Below are positions 13,601-25,283 of a stretch of DNA of 64,000 nt, piece by piece; within the stretch, counting starts at the first letter, position 1, and the number at the start of each line of letters is the position of its first letter. The translations under genes and the position numbers were made by a program. Location of the stretch: positions 558,001 to 622,000 of the forward strand of contig NZ_UPHU01000001.1 in the NCBI RefSeq assembly GCF_900566075.1, written 5' to 3'. The DNA comes from Mycobacterium pseudokansasii. GTDB lineage: Bacteria > Actinomycetota > Actinomycetes > Mycobacteriales > Mycobacteriaceae. Below the pieces are notes generated by a model, which saw only the letters and a list, made by a program, of their open reading frames with translations, was not told the DNA's origin and ran no database searches.

Positions 13601-14653
13601 GTTGAAGAAGCCGCTGTTGACGTCGCCCGAGTTACCAATGCCGGTGTTGTAGCCAGCACCCGAGTTCCCGATGCCCCAGTTTCCGGTACCCGAATTTCCA
13701 ATCCCCACGTTACCGGTGCCCGAGTTGAAGAAGCCGACGTTGCCGGTGCCCGAATTCATGCCACCGAAACCCCACCGGTCGTCCCCATTGAGCCCGATGC
13801 CGCGGTTCCCGTTGCCGGTGTTGCCGAAGCCGATATTGTTGTCACCGGTATTACCGATACCGATATTCCCGTTGCCCGTGTTGCCGAAGCCGATGCTGCG
13901 AAGGGCTGCCGTCAACAGCGGGCCGGAATTTCCGAAGCCAATGTTGTTGGTGCCGATATTGCCGCTACCGATATTGCCGCTGCCGGTGTTTCCCGACCCG
14001 AAGTTGAAATCGCCGATATTGGCGTTGCCGACGTTGCCCTGGCCGACGTTGGCCAAGCCCACGTTGCGGAAGGGGACGATAATGTCCTGGGCGGCGGCCG
14101 CGGCAGCATTGACGGTGGCTGGGTTAACCAGACCCGCCAGCGTCGGCGGGAACGGCGTCAGCGTCGACAAGGCCGCCGACGCCGCGGCGTGGTAGTCCAA
14201 CATCGCGGCCACGTCCCGGGCCCACATCTGCTCGTACTGCATCTCGGCGTCGGCGATCGCGGTCGCGTTTTGCCCGAGCAGGTTCGAAAACACCAGCGAC
14301 ACAAGCTGAGTGCGGTTGGCCGAGATGAGGGCCGGATGCACCGTGGCCACCAGCGCCGCCTCGAACGCGGCCGCCGCCCACCGCACCCGGAGTGCCGCCT
14401 GCTCAGCCTGATTAGCCGCTGCGTTCAACCAGCCCAGATAGGGGACGGCCGCATCGGCCATCGCTTGCGAGGCCGGGCCCTGCCAGAAGGAACCTGCCAG
14501 CCCCGAGGTCACCAAGGAAAACGACGTCGCGGCCGAACCCAGCTCTGCAGCCAGACCGTCCCAAGCCGCCGCCGCGGTGAGCATCGGCCCCAGCCCCGCG
14601 CCGAGATACATACGCACCGAGTTGATCTCCGGGGGCAAGACCGCGAAATTCAT
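4631..14653 (-). CDS. PPE8: Giant PPE-MPTR family protein (PPE8/Rv0355c homologue)
   Basis: 3,340 residues. Residues 1-180 form the PPE domain: [12 protein letters not shown] start, FWQGP (the WxG element) and the long helices that pair with PE proteins for ESX secretion. The rest is major polymorphic tandem repeat (MPTR) sequence of NxGxGNxG-type pentapeptides, organised into seven modules. Each module ends with an [15 protein letters not shown] motif (nucleotides near 13,374, 12,271, 10,943, 9,528, 8,070, 6,719 and 5,292). In all but the first a non-repeat beta-rich spacer follows, then [18 protein letters not shown]. Residues about 895-1240 and 2303-2648 are identical. A good AGGAGAG Shine-Dalgarno precedes the ATG. 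Predicted to be exported to the cell surface; function unknown. H37Rv PPE8 is about 3,300 residues. Confidence 0.95.
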   Translation of the reverse strand: MNFAVLPPEINSVRMYLGAGLGPMLTAAAAWDGLAAELGSAATSFSLVTSGLAGSFWQGPASQAMADAAVPYLGWLNAAANQAEQAALRVRWAAAAFEAALVATVHPALISANRTQLVSLVFSNLLGQNATAIADAEMQYEQMWARDVAAMLDYHAAASAALSTLTPFPPTLAGLVNPATVNAAAAAAQDIIVPFRNVGLANVGQGNVGNANIGDFNFGSGNTGSGNIGSGNIGTNNIGFGNSGPLLTAALRSIGFGNTGNGNIGIGNTGDNNIGFGNTGNGNRGIGLNGDDRWGFGGMNSGTGNVGFFNSGTGNVGIGNSGTGNWGIGNSGAGYNTGIGNSGDVNSGFFNSGIVNTGIANSGGNNSGSWNSGSFNTGAFNVGDYNTGWLNYGNYNTGIANAGNVDTGAFISGSYSNGFFWRGDYQGGGPGIGNTTSIPSSGFFNSGTGSASGFFSSGANNSGFFNSSTGSQGNTGIGNYGALLSGLVNTGNTMSGLFNASTLSLGTAALVSGAVNTGNHMSGFFGGPSNFNVGFANNGRLNFGNANLGSFNFGSGNVGSVNFGGGNVGDANLGSGNSGFFNAGFGNLGSYNIGSANLGSHNIGPANLGEFNVGFWNAGDSNHGFANSGDNNVGFANTGTNNIGIGLTGTGQVGFGALNSGTNNIGLFNSGANNIGLFNSGTGNVGVGNTGTSNWGIGNPGTGNTGIGNTGSYNTGVFNAGIVNTGFANTGDYNTGAANRGSFNTGWYNPGDYNTGWSNPGDYNTGVFNTGNVNTGALNSGDFNNGFFISADNQGQIAVNLNITTPTVPIDFEIRIPVYKVYDLGGQVYTIPGFYYPKTAFGNFYLGPMTIPTSSISAPHVTLTTGSHTTAIEISIHGALEGRTIPIINIAAAPGFGNSTSGPSSGFFNSGSGSSSGFGNFGANNSGWQNFSTGVLGNSGWRNVGALQSGVANLGNTISGWYNTSTVDLASVAQVSGVANIGTDLSGVLHSAAGTVFNAGLGNVGQLNVGWGNLGSFNIGSGNVGDYNLGSANIGEHNLGSANIGSANIGFANTGDAVVVGLDNIGIANTGSHNLGWANTGVGNIGLANTGTGNIGVGLSGDHQVGFGGWNSGTNNWGLFNSGANNVGVFNSGSGNFGIANSGSYNTGIANTGTTNTGWFNSGAVNTGAANAGSYNSGWYNTGTTNTGIANPGGHNTGWFNTGTYSTGIANAGTLDTGAFITGDMDNGLLWRGNSQGLYGGNYTIHVPQIPVNVAGTLFIDIPITTAFDGNTVYSGMTISDIPFGFTNHIGPIPALVGTINALYIPQITLASPIPAPQGTIGSPGTLLPITGYGTIGPFDITIFNFGMVPGYGNSTSLPSSGFFNTGTGSSSGFFNVGANNSGWQNVSFGSVGNSGIKNWGSALSGLANLGNTMSGLFNTSTAGLSTPANVSGFQNVGTNLAGFFRDYITDATDFNVGLGNIGDMNIGFGNIGDYNLGSGNSGSYNFGSGNIGLYNLGPSNVGDYNVGSANLGSCNIGLGNLGANNFGLGNLGDYNAGFGNAGDANIGFGNSGTGNIGIGLTGTGQVGFGALNSGSGNSGLFNSGANNIGLFNSGTGNVGIANSGTGNWGIGNSGHINTGLLNAGDVNTGLFNAGNVNTGMVNAGHYNSGSFNAGSFNTLGFNAGNYNSGYLNTGDYNTGLANSGNVDTGAFNLGSYSNGVLWRGDYQGLVAIDYEIVIPDTAIPAYLELQVPANLPFSGTFGSLVLESFTLPKYTADVKILGFLKLEAVSVGPITVPNIYIDLPSFSGTLGSPSSVLELSGPGSIGPIRIPIVHIPAAPGFGNSTAVPSSGFFNSGNGSSSGIGNVGANLSGFWNAASGSSGISGYKNLGDLLSGVSNLGNTVSGFLNTATASLATPADVSGIGNTGSHISGLFNGVSNINLGFANQGSFDVGSGNDGSYNLGSGNVGSYNVGFGNFGDGNIGSGNWGSGNVGPGNWGSHNIGLGNLGTNNVGLGNLGDLNVGLGNAGNSNIGFGNTGTGNIGIGLTGTGQIGFGTLNSGSGNSGLFNSGTNNIGLFNSGTGNVGIGNSGTGNVGIGNAGTANTGIGNPGVGNWGYGNLGNYNTGITNTGSVNTGFFNTGGVNTGIANPGDYNTGSYNTGNTNTGIANPGDYNTGWFNTGDYNTGLLNSGDVNTGVLIAGNYNNGFLWRGDYQGLVGFRAGIYIPEFPLLNLGLGLPVNIPLNLGITDLNVTGFTIPEFKVSVLNSDYLSVDIGPIVIPTITGVLPQLTAQIGSPTTSVAAVLTSGVGPINVTFIDIPAQPGFGNSTSGPSSGFFNSGSGSSSGFGNFGANNSGWQNFSTGVLGNSGWRNVGALQSGVANLGNTISGWYNTSTVDLASVAQVSGVANIGTDLSGVLHSAAGTVFNAGLGNVGQLNVGWGNLGSFNIGSGNVGDYNLGSANIGEHNLGSANIGSANIGFANTGDAVVVGLDNIGIANTGSHNLGWANTGVGNIGLANTGTGNIGVGLSGDHQVGFGGWNSGTNNWGLFNSGANNVGVFNSGSGNFGIANSGSYNTGIANTGTTNTGWFNSGAVNTGAANAGSYNSGWYNTGTTNTGIANPGGHNTGWFNTGTYSTGIANAGTLDTGAFITGDMDNGLLWRGNSQGLYGLNHTITVSEITGYFDFSVFGDIPLTATITPANIDAFTIPTIPFSGLNDHLGGKVEGTVGPISISAISFSIASPAVNLHFGGSNGSPVVDIGGNGSVGPIYIPLIDIPASPGYFNATGLPSSGFFNAGTGSSSGFFNVGANNSGWQNVSFGSLGSSGIKNWGSALSGLANLGDTMSGLFNTSSLDLSTPAHVSGFQNIGADLAGFFRDGTSTVFNVGLANHGIVNFGSANIGNDNLGNGNIGNLNLGNANIGDHNVGNGNIGSENFGNGNIGSGNIGFGNVGSSLTAGLNNTGMGNTGSHNFGWGNTGDGNIGFGNNGNGNIGFGLTGDNQRGFGALNSGSGNIGLFNSGTNNIGIGNSGTGNWGIGNSGNYNTGIGNTGSTNTGWFNSGTANTGIANSGNYNTGFYNAGETNTGSFNSADHNSGGFNSGMYNTGYLNAGDYNTGIGNTGDVNTGAFNSGNYNNGFLWRGDYQGLVQLSYKVTIPEFPYQGDVHGLVELPIQGTINEITQDAFTISKIRIKVVLHQWPGINITVYDGDIGPWTIPANVLSTPIHIDDIVRTTFEKSGDGTAGPYTFGFDFVQGPGFFNSTTTPSSGFFNYGSGASSGFFNSGAGLSGIINTGTNHSGIWNAGGLEDSGFFNYGALASGLLNKGNTISGIFNTSTVDLATQAFVSGVANIGTQVSGFFHNVRLP
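6711..7747 (-). repeat. Direct repeat copy 2 (1,037 bp) inside the PPE-MPTR gene
   Basis: Identical, as far as I can read, to 10,935-11,971 (offset 4,224 bp = 1,408 codons, in frame). It encodes residues about 2303-2648, from the [13 protein letters not shown] motif through an MPTR block to the [10 protein letters not shown] motif. Flanking sequence diverges immediately at both ends. The sharp edges and lack of third-position changes imply recent duplication or gene conversion. Confidence 0.93.
10935..11971 (-). repeat. Direct repeat copy 1 (1,037 bp) inside the PPE-MPTR gene
   Basis: Partner of 6,711-7,747. It encodes residues about 895-1240. Translations of several reading frames across both copies are the same, which requires essentially identical nucleotides, whereas the other five modules of the gene have diverged from each other. 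Confidence 0.93.
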
Positions 14654-14819
14654 CAGCTCTCCTGGCTGGAACCGTCGGTCGCCGTCGCAGAGGCAGGCAA
14701 TCCCGTCGCATCCCTCGGGTCCGTGAGTCTCCTAGCGTAACGATTATTCGGAAGTGCGAGGCCGGACCGTATTTGTTTGGGGGAAAAATTCAGAGCGTGC
14801 GCGGGTGAGCGGCGCCGGC

Positions 14820-15710
14820 TCACCCGCGGATCGAAAACTGGGCGACCGCCGGCTCACTGCGGCGGGCCACCCGATAACCGCCGCGGCGCAACGCATCCGT
14901 CGGCGCGGCCATCGGCTCGAAGCACACCACGTCCTCGCCCGGGGGCGCAAAGATTTGCGCTGCCGGATAGCCGCGTTCGAAATGCACTTCGAGGCGGCGG
15001 CCGCCGCCGCAGACCGCGAAGACCGATCCCTCGCCAACCTGGTCGTAGCCGTCGTCAAAAGCCTCGTCACCCAATCGCCGTGACATCGCCGGCTGCTCCG
15101 CCGTCTCTCCCGTGGGTAATCCACGTTCGTCGAGACCCAGATGGCGCAGCGGCGGTGTCTCGATAATCCAGTCGCCGCGGGCGATGTCCGGGATGTGCAG
15201 GTAGGGGTGGAAGCCGAAGCACAGCGGCACCGCCCGGTCCCCGGTCGCGGTGACCGTGGTGCGCACCGTCAACGTGCGCTCCACCAGCCGCACGGCCATG
15301 GCGAGCACATGCGGATACGGGAAGCTGGCCAGCAACGTCGGGTCGGCGCCGAAGTCCAGTTCGGCGGTCAGTTCGTTCGCCGATTCGGCCGTCACCCGCC
15401 AGCCCGGGTATGCGGCCAGGACGCCGTGGATGGGTAACCCGGCGGGGTCGGTGCGAACTCCGTTTGCTCCGGGAACCAGCGTCACCGTCACGTCTTCGGC
15501 GCTATAGGTATTGGCGCCCAGCCGATTCGCCCACGGATAAAGAATCGGTATCCCCATCGTTTTGCCCGCGGTGATGTAGGCGTCCAGACCTCTTCGTTGG
15601 CCGAGCAGTTGCACACCGCCGTCGGTCAGTGCGCTGCCGATCATTCCGGCCTCGGGCACGAATTGCGCCGCCACCGATGAGGACGGGTCGCGCAGCGTGA
15701 CGACGTGCAC
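14820..15710 (-). CDS. Aldose 1-epimerase family protein
   Basis: Galactose-mutarotase-like sugar epimerase, probably interconverting alpha and beta anomers of hexoses in the cytosol. 296 residues, beta-rich. Visible family features are the substrate-contacting IPILYPWANRLG, a His in LPIHGVLA, the FGFHPYLHIP segment with the catalytic-type His, and a late FEPMAAP segment carrying the catalytic-type Glu. The substrate cannot be told from sequence. It lies 166 bp upstream of the PPE gene on the same strand. I do not recall a homologue at this position in H37Rv, so it may be a lineage-specific gene at the left edge of the inverted block. Confidence 0.88.
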   Translation of the reverse strand: MHVVTLRDPSSSVAAQFVPEAGMIGSALTDGGVQLLGQRRGLDAYITAGKTMGIPILYPWANRLGANTYSAEDVTVTLVPGANGVRTDPAGLPIHGVLAAYPGWRVTAESANELTAELDFGADPTLLASFPYPHVLAMAVRLVERTLTVRTTVTATGDRAVPLCFGFHPYLHIPDIARGDWIIETPPLRHLGLDERGLPTGETAEQPAMSRRLGDEAFDDGYDQVGEGSVFAVCGGGRRLEVHFERGYPAAQIFAPPGEDVVCFEPMAAPTDALRRGGYRVARRSEPAVAQFSIRG

Positions 15711-15811
15711 CCCGTCAGCCTAGTTGGCCGGCCCGGCCTGACCGGCGGGTTCGGCTGCCGGCGTTTCCGGTATGGGGCCGGTACCGCGGTGCGGTGCGGC
15801 CCGGTGCCACC

Positions 15812-16978
15812 CTACTGCGACAGCGGGTCGTGCTGAATACGTTCCGGCGGTGCGCCTTTGGCGATGAGAGCGGCCTTGGTCGCGCGGACCATGTTCGGGC
15901 CACCGCAGATCAGGATCTGTCGGTCGCCCCAGCCGCCGTACTTGGTGACCACGTCGGCTAACCGCCCGGTCTGACGCACATGCAGGCCGCGCGGCGGCGA
16001 CACGTCGGGGTAATCGGCGGCCCACGACGGGTCGCGGGGGTACTCCGAGACCGGCGAGACGGACAGCCACGGATTGTGTGCGGCAATCTGCCACAGCATG
16101 GGCAGGTCGTAGAGCTCGCAGGAATAGCGAGCTCCGAAAAACAGGTGGACCCGGGGATTTTCAGCGAACCGGCTGAGGTCCATGATCAGTGCCCGCAGCG
16201 GCGCCAGGCCGGTGCTACCGGCGACCATGAGCACATCGCCGCCGTCGCGGTCCACATGGAAGTCGCCATGCGGGCTGGACAATCGCCACCGGTCGCCGGG
16301 CCGGGTCTCGTCGACGATGGCGTTGCTCACCAACCCGCCGGGCACCACGCGCACATGGAATTCGATCCGGCCACCCGGGTCGGCCGGAATGGCGGGGCTG
16401 AAGTATCGCCAGCGGCGCGGGCATTGCGGGACATGGACGTTGACGTACTGGCCGGGGTGGTAGTGCAGCGGGTGGTCCAGACACAGCCGGACGACCGCGA
16501 GGTCACGCGACACCCGGGTGTGTTCGACCACGGTCCCGTCCCACCACCCGGGTCCCTGCTCAGCGTCAGCGGCACCGCTCATCACCCCGGTGATGAGGTT
16601 GAGCGACTGGTCGGCGGCCCGCTCGACGGTGTCAGTCCAGGAACTGCCCAAGTACCCGCGCAGCGTCTGATACAGCGCGCGGCGCAAGGTGTCGTATTGG
16701 TTTGGGAGCACGCCGTATTTGCGGTGGTCCCGGCCGAGCTGGGCCAAGAAGGCCACCGGTTCTTCGGCGCGCTGGTCGACGAGCTCCCCGTACACCCAGT
16801 GCAGCGCATGCGCGAAAGCTGCCCGTTGACTTTCCATTTCGGGAGGGAACAGGTCGCGCACCGAAACGTCGAGGGCAAACCAGTTGGTGTAGAACCGGCG
16901 GACGAGGTCGTTAGGGCCCTCCGATGGGGCGAACGCGTCACGCAACACCCGCAATGCATCTCGGTCCTCGAGGCCCAC
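15812..16978 (-). CDS. Type II flavohaemoglobin (Rv0385 homologue)
   Basis: 388 residues with an N-terminal globin (about 1-140; proximal His candidate H85 in RDHRKYG) and a ferredoxin-reductase-like module. The latter has an FAD site RYFSPA and a nucleotide site GSTGLAPLR, and ends with ICGGPNMVRATKAAL. Mycobacterial Rv0385 is a type II flavohaemoglobin reported to oxidise D-lactate rather than to act mainly as an NO dioxygenase; assignment here is by similarity to that protein. Divergently placed from clpB across the GAP-family gene, as in H37Rv but inverted. Confidence 0.93.
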   Translation of the reverse strand: MGLEDRDALRVLRDAFAPSEGPNDLVRRFYTNWFALDVSVRDLFPPEMESQRAAFAHALHWVYGELVDQRAEEPVAFLAQLGRDHRKYGVLPNQYDTLRRALYQTLRGYLGSSWTDTVERAADQSLNLITGVMSGAADAEQGPGWWDGTVVEHTRVSRDLAVVRLCLDHPLHYHPGQYVNVHVPQCPRRWRYFSPAIPADPGGRIEFHVRVVPGGLVSNAIVDETRPGDRWRLSSPHGDFHVDRDGGDVLMVAGSTGLAPLRALIMDLSRFAENPRVHLFFGARYSCELYDLPMLWQIAAHNPWLSVSPVSEYPRDPSWAADYPDVSPPRGLHVRQTGRLADVVTKYGGWGDRQILICGGPNMVRATKAALIAKGAPPERIQHDPLSQ

Positions 16979-17114
16979 GGACCACGATTCTAGGCTCGCC
17001 GGGCGTGGTGCTCAGCGGTCTCGAACATCCTCGAACATCTAAAGTGACTTCCGGCGACTGCGGGCAACACCGCTTCGAGCCGGGAAAGAAGCGGCGAGCG
17101 CAAGCCGCCACGCC

Positions 17115-17762
17115 CTACAGAGCGTGAATTCCCTTGTGCAGCACCGCTAACCCAATCACCACCAAGATCGCCGCCACTAGTGCGGTGTTGTGTTTTTCCA
17201 TCCAATCCTTCAGTCGCTCCAGCGGAGCGTCGAGGCGCTCACCGGCGACGGCATAGGCCAACACCGGAAGCGCGACCGACGAGCCGGCGACAGCTACGAA
17301 GAGCGCGGCCGTTATCACCGTGCCGCTGTCACCCAGTGCATCGGTGCCGATTGCCAATCCGGCTGCCGCGCAGATGAATAACACCTTGGGATTGAGCACG
17401 GTCAGTGCCGCTGCGGTCAGCACCGCCCGCCTGGGGGCGACCGAGGTGAGCGTTCGCATCCAGGCCGGTATGTGGTCGTGACCGCGGCGGGTCAGCCAGC
17501 GGATGACGCCGAACACGATTAGCGCCATGCCCAGGACGATCCGCATCCAGGACGCCCATGCGGGGGGCGTCTCACGCAGACCGCCCAACAGGTTGGAGAT
17601 GCTGATGGAAAGGGCGGTCAGCCCGGACAGCCCGAGCAGCCAACCGGCGAGATAGGCCAGACCGCTCTCCCGCGGATGTTGCGCGTGCAAGACGAGCACT
17701 CCCGGGATGATCGATAGCGGCGAAACCGTGATCACCAGGGCAAGCGGCACCACTTCAACCAT
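17115..17762 (-). CDS. GAP/Sap-family (LysE-like) membrane protein
   Basis: 215 residues with about six transmembrane helices: VPLALVITVSPLSIIPGVLVL at the N-terminus, then segments around 38-60, 72-88, 113-130, 140-165 and 190-212. The N-terminal pattern and NPKVLF motif match the mycobacterial GPL/sulfolipid-addressing protein family, which helps move surface lipids across the membrane. The cargo here is unknown. It lies 135 bp downstream of the flavohaemoglobin start in sequence but is transcribed first on the minus strand. It is divergent from clpB across a 303-bp regulatory region. Confidence 0.85.
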   Translation of the reverse strand: MVEVVPLALVITVSPLSIIPGVLVLHAQHPRESGLAYLAGWLLGLSGLTALSISISNLLGGLRETPPAWASWMRIVLGMALIVFGVIRWLTRRGHDHIPAWMRTLTSVAPRRAVLTAAALTVLNPKVLFICAAAGLAIGTDALGDSGTVITAALFVAVAGSSVALPVLAYAVAGERLDAPLERLKDWMEKHNTALVAAILVVIGLAVLHKGIHAL

Positions 17763-17980
17763 TTAGGAAGACTCTCCGACCGTCACGCGAAGAACGGTAG
17801 CTGACGTCATCGCGATGCACCCGCCATCACAGGGGGGACTGAGCGTCCGCCCGCTGCCACCACCGCCGCGCGGTGATCGCCGTCGCCCCCGCTGGTTCTC
17901 CCGGACTTCGGGGGTCTCTTGTTACCAAGCTGAGCCAGGTGGTATCAGAAGTATGGCCGGGCGTTCGCCGACAACCTAGG

Positions 17981-18001
17981 CTTGAGCGGAACAGACTCAA
18001 C
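17981..18001 (+). promoter_or_regulatory. HspR-binding HAIR box upstream of clpB
   Basis: CTTGAGC-N7-ACTCAAC matches the HAIR consensus CTTGAGT-N7-ACTCAAG with one mismatch per half. It lies 64 bp before the clpB start. clpB is a known member of the HspR regulon in M. tuberculosis, so this is a well-supported operator. Confidence 0.85.
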
Positions 18002-18013
18002 ATTGGCGGCGTT
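17988..18013 (+). promoter_or_regulatory. SigH-type promoter of clpB, overlapping the HAIR box
   Basis: GGAAC at 17,988-17,992 and GTT at 18,011-18,013 are 18 bp apart, matching the SigH consensus. The -35 lies inside the spacer of the HAIR box, so bound HspR would directly block SigH polymerase. The remainder of the 303-bp gap (17,763-17,980) shows no gene. Confidence 0.7.
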
Positions 18014-18065
18014 CTATATCCTGACAAGCATTTTTTACCGAACTTAGATCCCGAACGGAGTTGTC

Positions 18066-20612
<2,547 letters not shown>

Positions 20613-21481
20613 GTTCCCCGGCGTGACGGCCGGGCGGGCGGCTTCGGCGCGGTGCCCAGCTCGAAGTCTCGGGTCTGGGCACCGGCGTCGATGATCGCCC
20701 GCAGCAGTCGGCGTGCTGCGGGTTCGGCCAGCGTTTTGCGAAGCAGCTGATCCTCGATGCGCAGGCCGGTCGCGACGTCCAGCCGCTGGTCCAGGGCGGC
20801 GTCCACCGCGCGTTTGGCGGCCGCGATTGCCGCCGGCGGGCACGAGGCGATGCGGGCCGCTAGCGTGTCGACGAACCCACGCAGCTCGTCGGCCGGCAGC
20901 GCCCGATTGATATATCCCCAGGCCTCGGCCGTCGCGGCGTCGACGTCCTGGCAGCCCAGGATCACCTCGAGGGCCCGCCCGCGACCGACCAAACGGGGGA
21001 GTCGCTGAGTGCCTCCGCCACCGGGAATGATTCCCACCGAAACCTCGGGATGACCCAGCACGGTCGTGCCGAGCGCGGCATAACGCATGTCGAAGGCCAT
21101 CACGAACTCGCAGCTAGCACCACCGCAGATTCCCTCGACAACCGCAATGGTTGCCTTCGGCAGGGTTCGGATCCGCTCCGTCATCGCGTGGAGGAACGAC
21201 AGTTCGTCGTGCAGCGCGGTGTCCGCACTTTCGGGACGGAAATGCAAGTCGCCGAGCAGCGAGACATCCGCGTGTGCGATGAAGAACTCCGGATCGGCCG
21301 AGTCGACGATCAGCACTCGCACCCCGTCGTCGCCGGCGACTTCCCGCAAGAGCCGGTCGATCTCGGTCAGCAAGGGCATGTCCAGCACGTTGATCGGCGG
21401 GTGATCGATCGTCGCCCGGCAGACACCGTTCGCGCTGCAGATGCGGATGAGCCGGTAATCCTGGTACATCCGTACGCCTCC

Positions 21482-21922
21482 CTACGCCTCCGAGATCTTC
21501 ACGTATCCCTGCTGCACCAGCTGGGTCAGTCTGGCCATGGCATTCCTGTTGATTCTGGTTCCGGGGATCAGGTCGGCATTGCGCCAACCGTTGGCCCTCG
21601 CGGTGGCCCCGCACAACTCGATGTGCACGCCCTTGGCTATCAGGTCGGCCAGCACCAGCTTGTACGGATTGCCGGTGCTGACGTGCCGGTTGGCGTTGTA
21701 GGCCTGGTCGTCGAGTGTCACATGTCCGGCATTCGTGTGGAACACGGCGACGACGTGCGACCTGGCCTTCCAGGCGGCCGCGTCGGCCACGACGATTCCC
21801 AGGTGGAACAGCACGGCCGGCATGTCGCCTTCGAAGGTGAGCGATGCCACGCTGAACGCGACTTTCACCTCGTCGAGTTCGACCGGAACGTCGATATGCA
21901 GCGTTTCGTCGGCAAGGGACAC
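21482..21922 (-). CDS. DsrE-family protein
   Basis: 146 residues with the DsrE/F-like fold: KVAFSVASL start strand, then FHTNAGHVTLDD, and VHIELCGATARANGW with a conserved Cys, and a C-terminal LTQLVQQGYVKI. Families of this type carry persulfide sulfur or have unknown roles. The GTG at 21,922 (VSLADET) is chosen because the in-frame sequence upstream to 22,078 is Pro/Arg-rich and unlike the family, and a CGGGAG precedes it. First gene of a two-gene unit with the enoyl-CoA hydratase; divergent from ttfA across 254 bp that shows no other gene. Confidence 0.8.
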   Translation of the reverse strand: MSLADETLHIDVPVELDEVKVAFSVASLTFEGDMPAVLFHLGIVVADAAAWKARSHVVAVFHTNAGHVTLDDQAYNANRHVSTGNPYKLVLADLIAKGVHIELCGATARANGWRNADLIPGTRINRNAMARLTQLVQQGYVKISEA

Positions 21923-22176
21923 AGATGACTCCCGTCTCGATAGTGCGGATTCGATGTCGGCAATGATCCACCCGAATCCACCTGGATTTACCCGTCCCGT
22001 GCGTTTCCGTGCTGCAGCAGTGGTGCCGGGCGCATCCCGGGGCGCCGCGGCCACCGTGAAATACGTTTGCCGCCACATGCGACGGGCATGCGACGCGCCT
22101 GGTTTTGCGTCCTGTGATTCGGTTGTGACCTGCTCGGATTCTTTATTCGGGTCGATCAGCAGATAGGCTGTCTCCC

Positions 22177-23034
22177 GTGGTCCCGCTTTGGTTCACGCTG
22201 TCCGCGCTGTGTTTCGTCGGTGCGGTGGTGTTGCTGTACGTCGACATCGATCGACGACGCGGGCGCAGCCGACGTCGTAGGTCGTGGGCGCGGTCGCACG
22301 GCTTCGACTACGAGCGCGAGTCGACTGAAATCCTGCATCGCTGGAAGCGCGGTGTGATGTCGACGGTCGGTGATGTCCCGGCCAAGAACGTCGTGCTGGG
22401 TCAGATCCGCGGCGAGGCCGTCTACATCTTCGATCTCGAGGAAGTCGCCACGGTGATCGCCCTGCACCGCAAGGTAGGCACCAACGTCGTGGTGGACCTG
22501 CGGCTCAAGGGGCTCAAGGAACCCCGGGAAAGCGACATCTGGTTGCTCGGCGCGATCGGGCCGCGGATGGTCTACTCCACCAATCTCGACGCGGCCCGGC
22601 GGGCCTGCGACCGGCGCATGGTCACCTTCGCGCACACCGCACCCGACTGCGCCGAGATCATGTGGAACGAGCAGAACTGGACGTTGGTCAGCATGCCGAT
22701 CTCCAGCACCCGCGCGCAGTGGGACGAGGGATTGCGCACCGTGCGCCAGTTCAACGACCTGTTGCGGGTGTTGCCGCCGCTGCCGCAGGACGAGACCTCT
22801 CAAGAGAGCCCCGAACCGGCGCGCAACGCAGCACCGGGGCGTCCCCTGGCGTCCGCACGTCAGGCCGAATTGCCGTCCCGGCGCGCTCAGGTCGACCCGG
22901 CCGCCGGGCTGATACCCGATCCGGCTCGTCGGCTGGCCGAACCGGTGCGTCGTGACCAAGATCGTCCCGAAGGCGTTCGGCGTCCGCCGCCGACCGGTCG
23001 TAACGGTCGGCAAGCCAGCAACTTCCAGCACTGA
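22177..23034 (+). CDS. ttfA: Trehalose monomycolate transport factor A (Rv0383c homologue)
   Basis: Essential partner of the MmpL3 flippase in carrying trehalose monomycolate across the inner membrane (known for Rv0383c and its M. smegmatis homologue). 285 residues: one N-terminal transmembrane helix (WFTLSALCFVGAVVLLYV), a basic RRRGRSRRRR stretch, a globular cytoplasmic domain to about residue 205, then a disordered Pro/Arg-rich tail. The start is a GTG at 22,177. In H37Rv it neighbours clpB and pyrE; here two lipid/sulfur genes and an SDR are interposed. Confidence 0.93.
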   Translation: MVPLWFTLSALCFVGAVVLLYVDIDRRRGRSRRRRSWARSHGFDYERESTEILHRWKRGVMSTVGDVPAKNVVLGQIRGEAVYIFDLEEVATVIALHRKVGTNVVVDLRLKGLKEPRESDIWLLGAIGPRMVYSTNLDAARRACDRRMVTFAHTAPDCAEIMWNEQNWTLVSMPISSTRAQWDEGLRTVRQFNDLLRVLPPLPQDETSQESPEPARNAAPGRPLASARQAELPSRRAQVDPAAGLIPDPARRLAEPVRRDQDRPEGVRRPPPTGRNGRQASNFQH

Positions 23035-23079
23035 TAGCGGGGCCCGGGGGGCCGTCGGCCGGTCAGTACACTGTCGCTC

Positions 23080-23853
23080 ATGCCACGGCCCGTCGCGCTG
23101 ATCACAGGTCCGACTTCCGGGATTGGCTCCGGCTACGCGCGACGCTACGCGCGTGACGGCTACGACCTGGTTCTGGTCGCCCGCGATGTCGACCGGTTGC
23201 AGCAATTGGCCGGCGAGTTGGAAGCGCAGGCCGGCGGCGTCGAGATCCTGCCCGCCGACCTGGCCGACGCGACCGACCGGGCCAAGGTCGCCGAACGGCT
23301 CTCCCGGGGCGTTCGGGTGTTGGTCAACAACGCCGGTCTGGGCACCTCCGGGGAATTCTGGACGACCGATCCCGCCCTACTGCAGGCGCAGCTCGACGTC
23401 AACGTGACCGCAGTTATGCAACTGACCCGGGCCGCATTGCCGGCCATGCTCGAAGCCGGCGCGGGCACTGTCATCAATATCGCCAGCGTCGCCGGTCTGC
23501 TATCCGGCCGCGGGTCGACCTACTCGGCGTCCAAAGCCTGGGTGATCTCGTTCAGTGAGGGCTTGGCCAACGGGTTACAGGGCACCGGTGTCAGTGTGCA
23601 CGCCGTATGCCCGGGCTACGTGCACACCGAATTCCACGCCCGGGCCGGCATCGACATGGCCAAGCTCCCGTCGTTCATGTGGCTCGAGGTCGACGACGTG
23701 GTCAGCCAGAGTCTGGCCGATGTCACCCGCGGCAAGGTGATCAGCGTCCCAGGCCTGCATTACAAGGCGATCGTCACGGCCGGGCGGCTGATGCCGCGGG
23801 GCCTGGTCAGGGCGGCTGTCAAACGTGTCGGCGGCGGCAGTGGCCGAAGCTGA
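23080..23853 (+). CDS. Short-chain dehydrogenase/reductase
   Basis: Classical SDR of 257 residues. It has cofactor motif TGPTSGIG (9-16), R35 in LVARD consistent with NADP preference, NNAG motif, catalytic Ser in NIASVAG and YSASK, followed by CPGYVHTEF. Such mycobacterial SDRs often act on fatty or ketone substrates; the substrate here is not predictable. The 3' end overlaps the pyrE frame, so the two are in one transcription unit. It is not between Rv0383c and pyrE in H37Rv as I recall, so this is an insertion in this lineage or a loss there. Confidence 0.93.
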   Translation: MPRPVALITGPTSGIGSGYARRYARDGYDLVLVARDVDRLQQLAGELEAQAGGVEILPADLADATDRAKVAERLSRGVRVLVNNAGLGTSGEFWTTDPALLQAQLDVNVTAVMQLTRAALPAMLEAGAGTVINIASVAGLLSGRGSTYSASKAWVISFSEGLANGLQGTGVSVHAVCPGYVHTEFHARAGIDMAKLPSFMWLEVDDVVSQSLADVTRGKVISVPGLHYKAIVTAGRLMPRGLVRAAVKRVGGGSGRS

Positions 23854-24379
23854 CCGCGGCGAGCTCGCCGAGCTGGTGCGCCGGTTGTCGGTGGTGCACG
23901 GGCGCGTCACCCTGTCGTCGGGCAAACAGGCCGACTACTACGTCGACCTGCGCCGCGCCACCCTGCATCACCGGGCGTCGGCATTGATCGGCAGGCTGAT
24001 GCGCGAACTCACCGCCGATTGGGACTATGCGCTCGTCGGCGGCCTGACGCTCGGCGCGGACCCGGTGGCGACCGCCATCATGCACGCGCCCGGCCGCCCG
24101 ATCGACGCGTTCGTCGTCCGCAAGTCGACGAAAACCCATGGCTTGCAACGACTTATCGAGGGTTCCGAGGTGTCCGGTCAGCGGGTCCTGGTGGTCGAGG
24201 ACACCAGTACCACGGGCAACTCCGCGCTGACTGCGGTGCACGCCGTGCAAGACGCCGGTGGCGAGGTGGTCGGTGTGGCCACTGTCGTCGACCGCGCCAC
24301 CGGTGCCGCCGAGGCTATCGAAGCCGAAGGTCTGCCGTACCGCAGCGTGCTGGGGCTTGCCGATCTAGGTCTGGGCTAG
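23840..24379 (+). CDS. pyrE: Orotate phosphoribosyltransferase
   Basis: Converts orotate and PRPP to orotidine 5'-phosphate in pyrimidine synthesis. 179 residues from the GTG at 23,840, which gives the same length as M. tuberculosis PyrE; another in-frame GTG at 23,825 would add five residues and overlap the SDR by 29 bp. The PRPP-binding motif VLVVEDTSTTGNS is clear, and the catalytic-loop lysines are present in VRKSTKTHG. It is followed after 10 bp by the lipoprotein gene. Confidence 0.96.
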   Translation: MAEADRGELAELVRRLSVVHGRVTLSSGKQADYYVDLRRATLHHRASALIGRLMRELTADWDYALVGGLTLGADPVATAIMHAPGRPIDAFVVRKSTKTHGLQRLIEGSEVSGQRVLVVEDTSTTGNSALTAVHAVQDAGGEVVGVATVVDRATGAAEAIEAEGLPYRSVLGLADLGLG

Positions 24380-24389
24380 GCCGCCGGCG

Positions 24390-25283
24390 GTGCGTGTCCT
24401 GATTGCGCTGATCGTGGCGTTGTCCTGCCTGGTGGCGTGCTCCCGTTCGACAACGGATCGCATCTACGGCGCCCAGAGCGCCCGGCTGGGCGAGTCGCTG
24501 CCGGTGCTGGGTTGGAACATGGCGGTGTCGAATCTGCGCTGGTCCGGTGACTACGTACTGGTCGACGTCGATGCTTCGCCGAGCGATCCACATGCCCCAC
24601 ACGCCAAACCCGAGGACGTTCGCTACGGCCTCTACGGAGCGCTGTCCCATCCGCTGGAGTCGACCGGCCTCGGCAGTTGCGACGACGCGATGACCAAGGT
24701 GCGTGATATCGCTAAGCCGCTGTCGGCGCCGCCCGACCGGCTCACCGGCACGGTCTGTCTGGGCCCGCTGACCGACCGCAGCGCGGTGCGCGGTGTGTAT
24801 ACCTACTCGCCTCATGATCGAATCGCCAACACCGCGGCGGCGTACCCGGCCGCATTTCCGGTGGGGATGTTGCCGACCAATCAGAACGACACCGGCCTAG
24901 TGGTCAAGACCACCAGCTTGTCGGCGTGGCGCGCCGACGGTGCCCCGGTGACCAAGACCCAGCTCGGGGACCCAGCGGCATTCACCGGCAACGGCTACAT
25001 GCTGCTGGGGATGGCGGCCGATGCGCTGGCGACCCGCTATCGCGACGACTCCGCCGCCCGCGGCGGGCCAATGATGCTGCTTGCCGCGCCGACGTTGCCC
25101 GGCCGCGGGTTGAGCCCGGCGTGCGCGACCTACGGTGCATCGGTGTTGATCCTGCCGGATGCGTCCCGCGACGCCGTACACATCGACGCGTCGCTGTGCA
25201 CCCAGGGTGAAATCAACCAGGCGCTGCTGTATGCGACGGTGGCGATCGTGGGCACTCACGCCGCGGTGTGGACGTCGCGATGA
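24390..25283 (+). CDS. Probable lipoprotein, Rv0381c homologue, function unknown
   Basis: 297 residues. The N-terminus MRVLIALIVALSCLVACS is a short signal sequence ending in a lipobox-like LVAC, so it is probably acylated and held on the outer face of the membrane. The rest is soluble and contains no catalytic motif I recognise; four further Cys may form disulfides. The GTG at 24,390 follows pyrE by 10 bp and its TGA overlaps the next ATG as ATGA. Conserved position beside pyrE and a SpoU gene in mycobacteria. Confidence 0.85.
   Translation: MRVLIALIVALSCLVACSRSTTDRIYGAQSARLGESLPVLGWNMAVSNLRWSGDYVLVDVDASPSDPHAPHAKPEDVRYGLYGALSHPLESTGLGSCDDAMTKVRDIAKPLSAPPDRLTGTVCLGPLTDRSAVRGVYTYSPHDRIANTAAAYPAAFPVGMLPTNQNDTGLVVKTTSLSAWRADGAPVTKTQLGDPAAFTGNGYMLLGMAADALATRYRDDSAARGGPMMLLAAPTLPGRGLSPACATYGASVLILPDASRDAVHIDASLCTQGEINQALLYATVAIVGTHAAVWTSR

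Noticed and set aside
4631..14000. CRISPR-like or minisatellite appearance of the short repeats
   Set aside because: The repeats are degenerate 15-bp coding units in a single long frame, without constant direct repeats and unique spacers.
17802..17809. TGACGTCA palindrome upstream of the GAP-family gene
   Set aside because: Eight-base palindromes are expected by chance in this length; no second copy or matching regulator.
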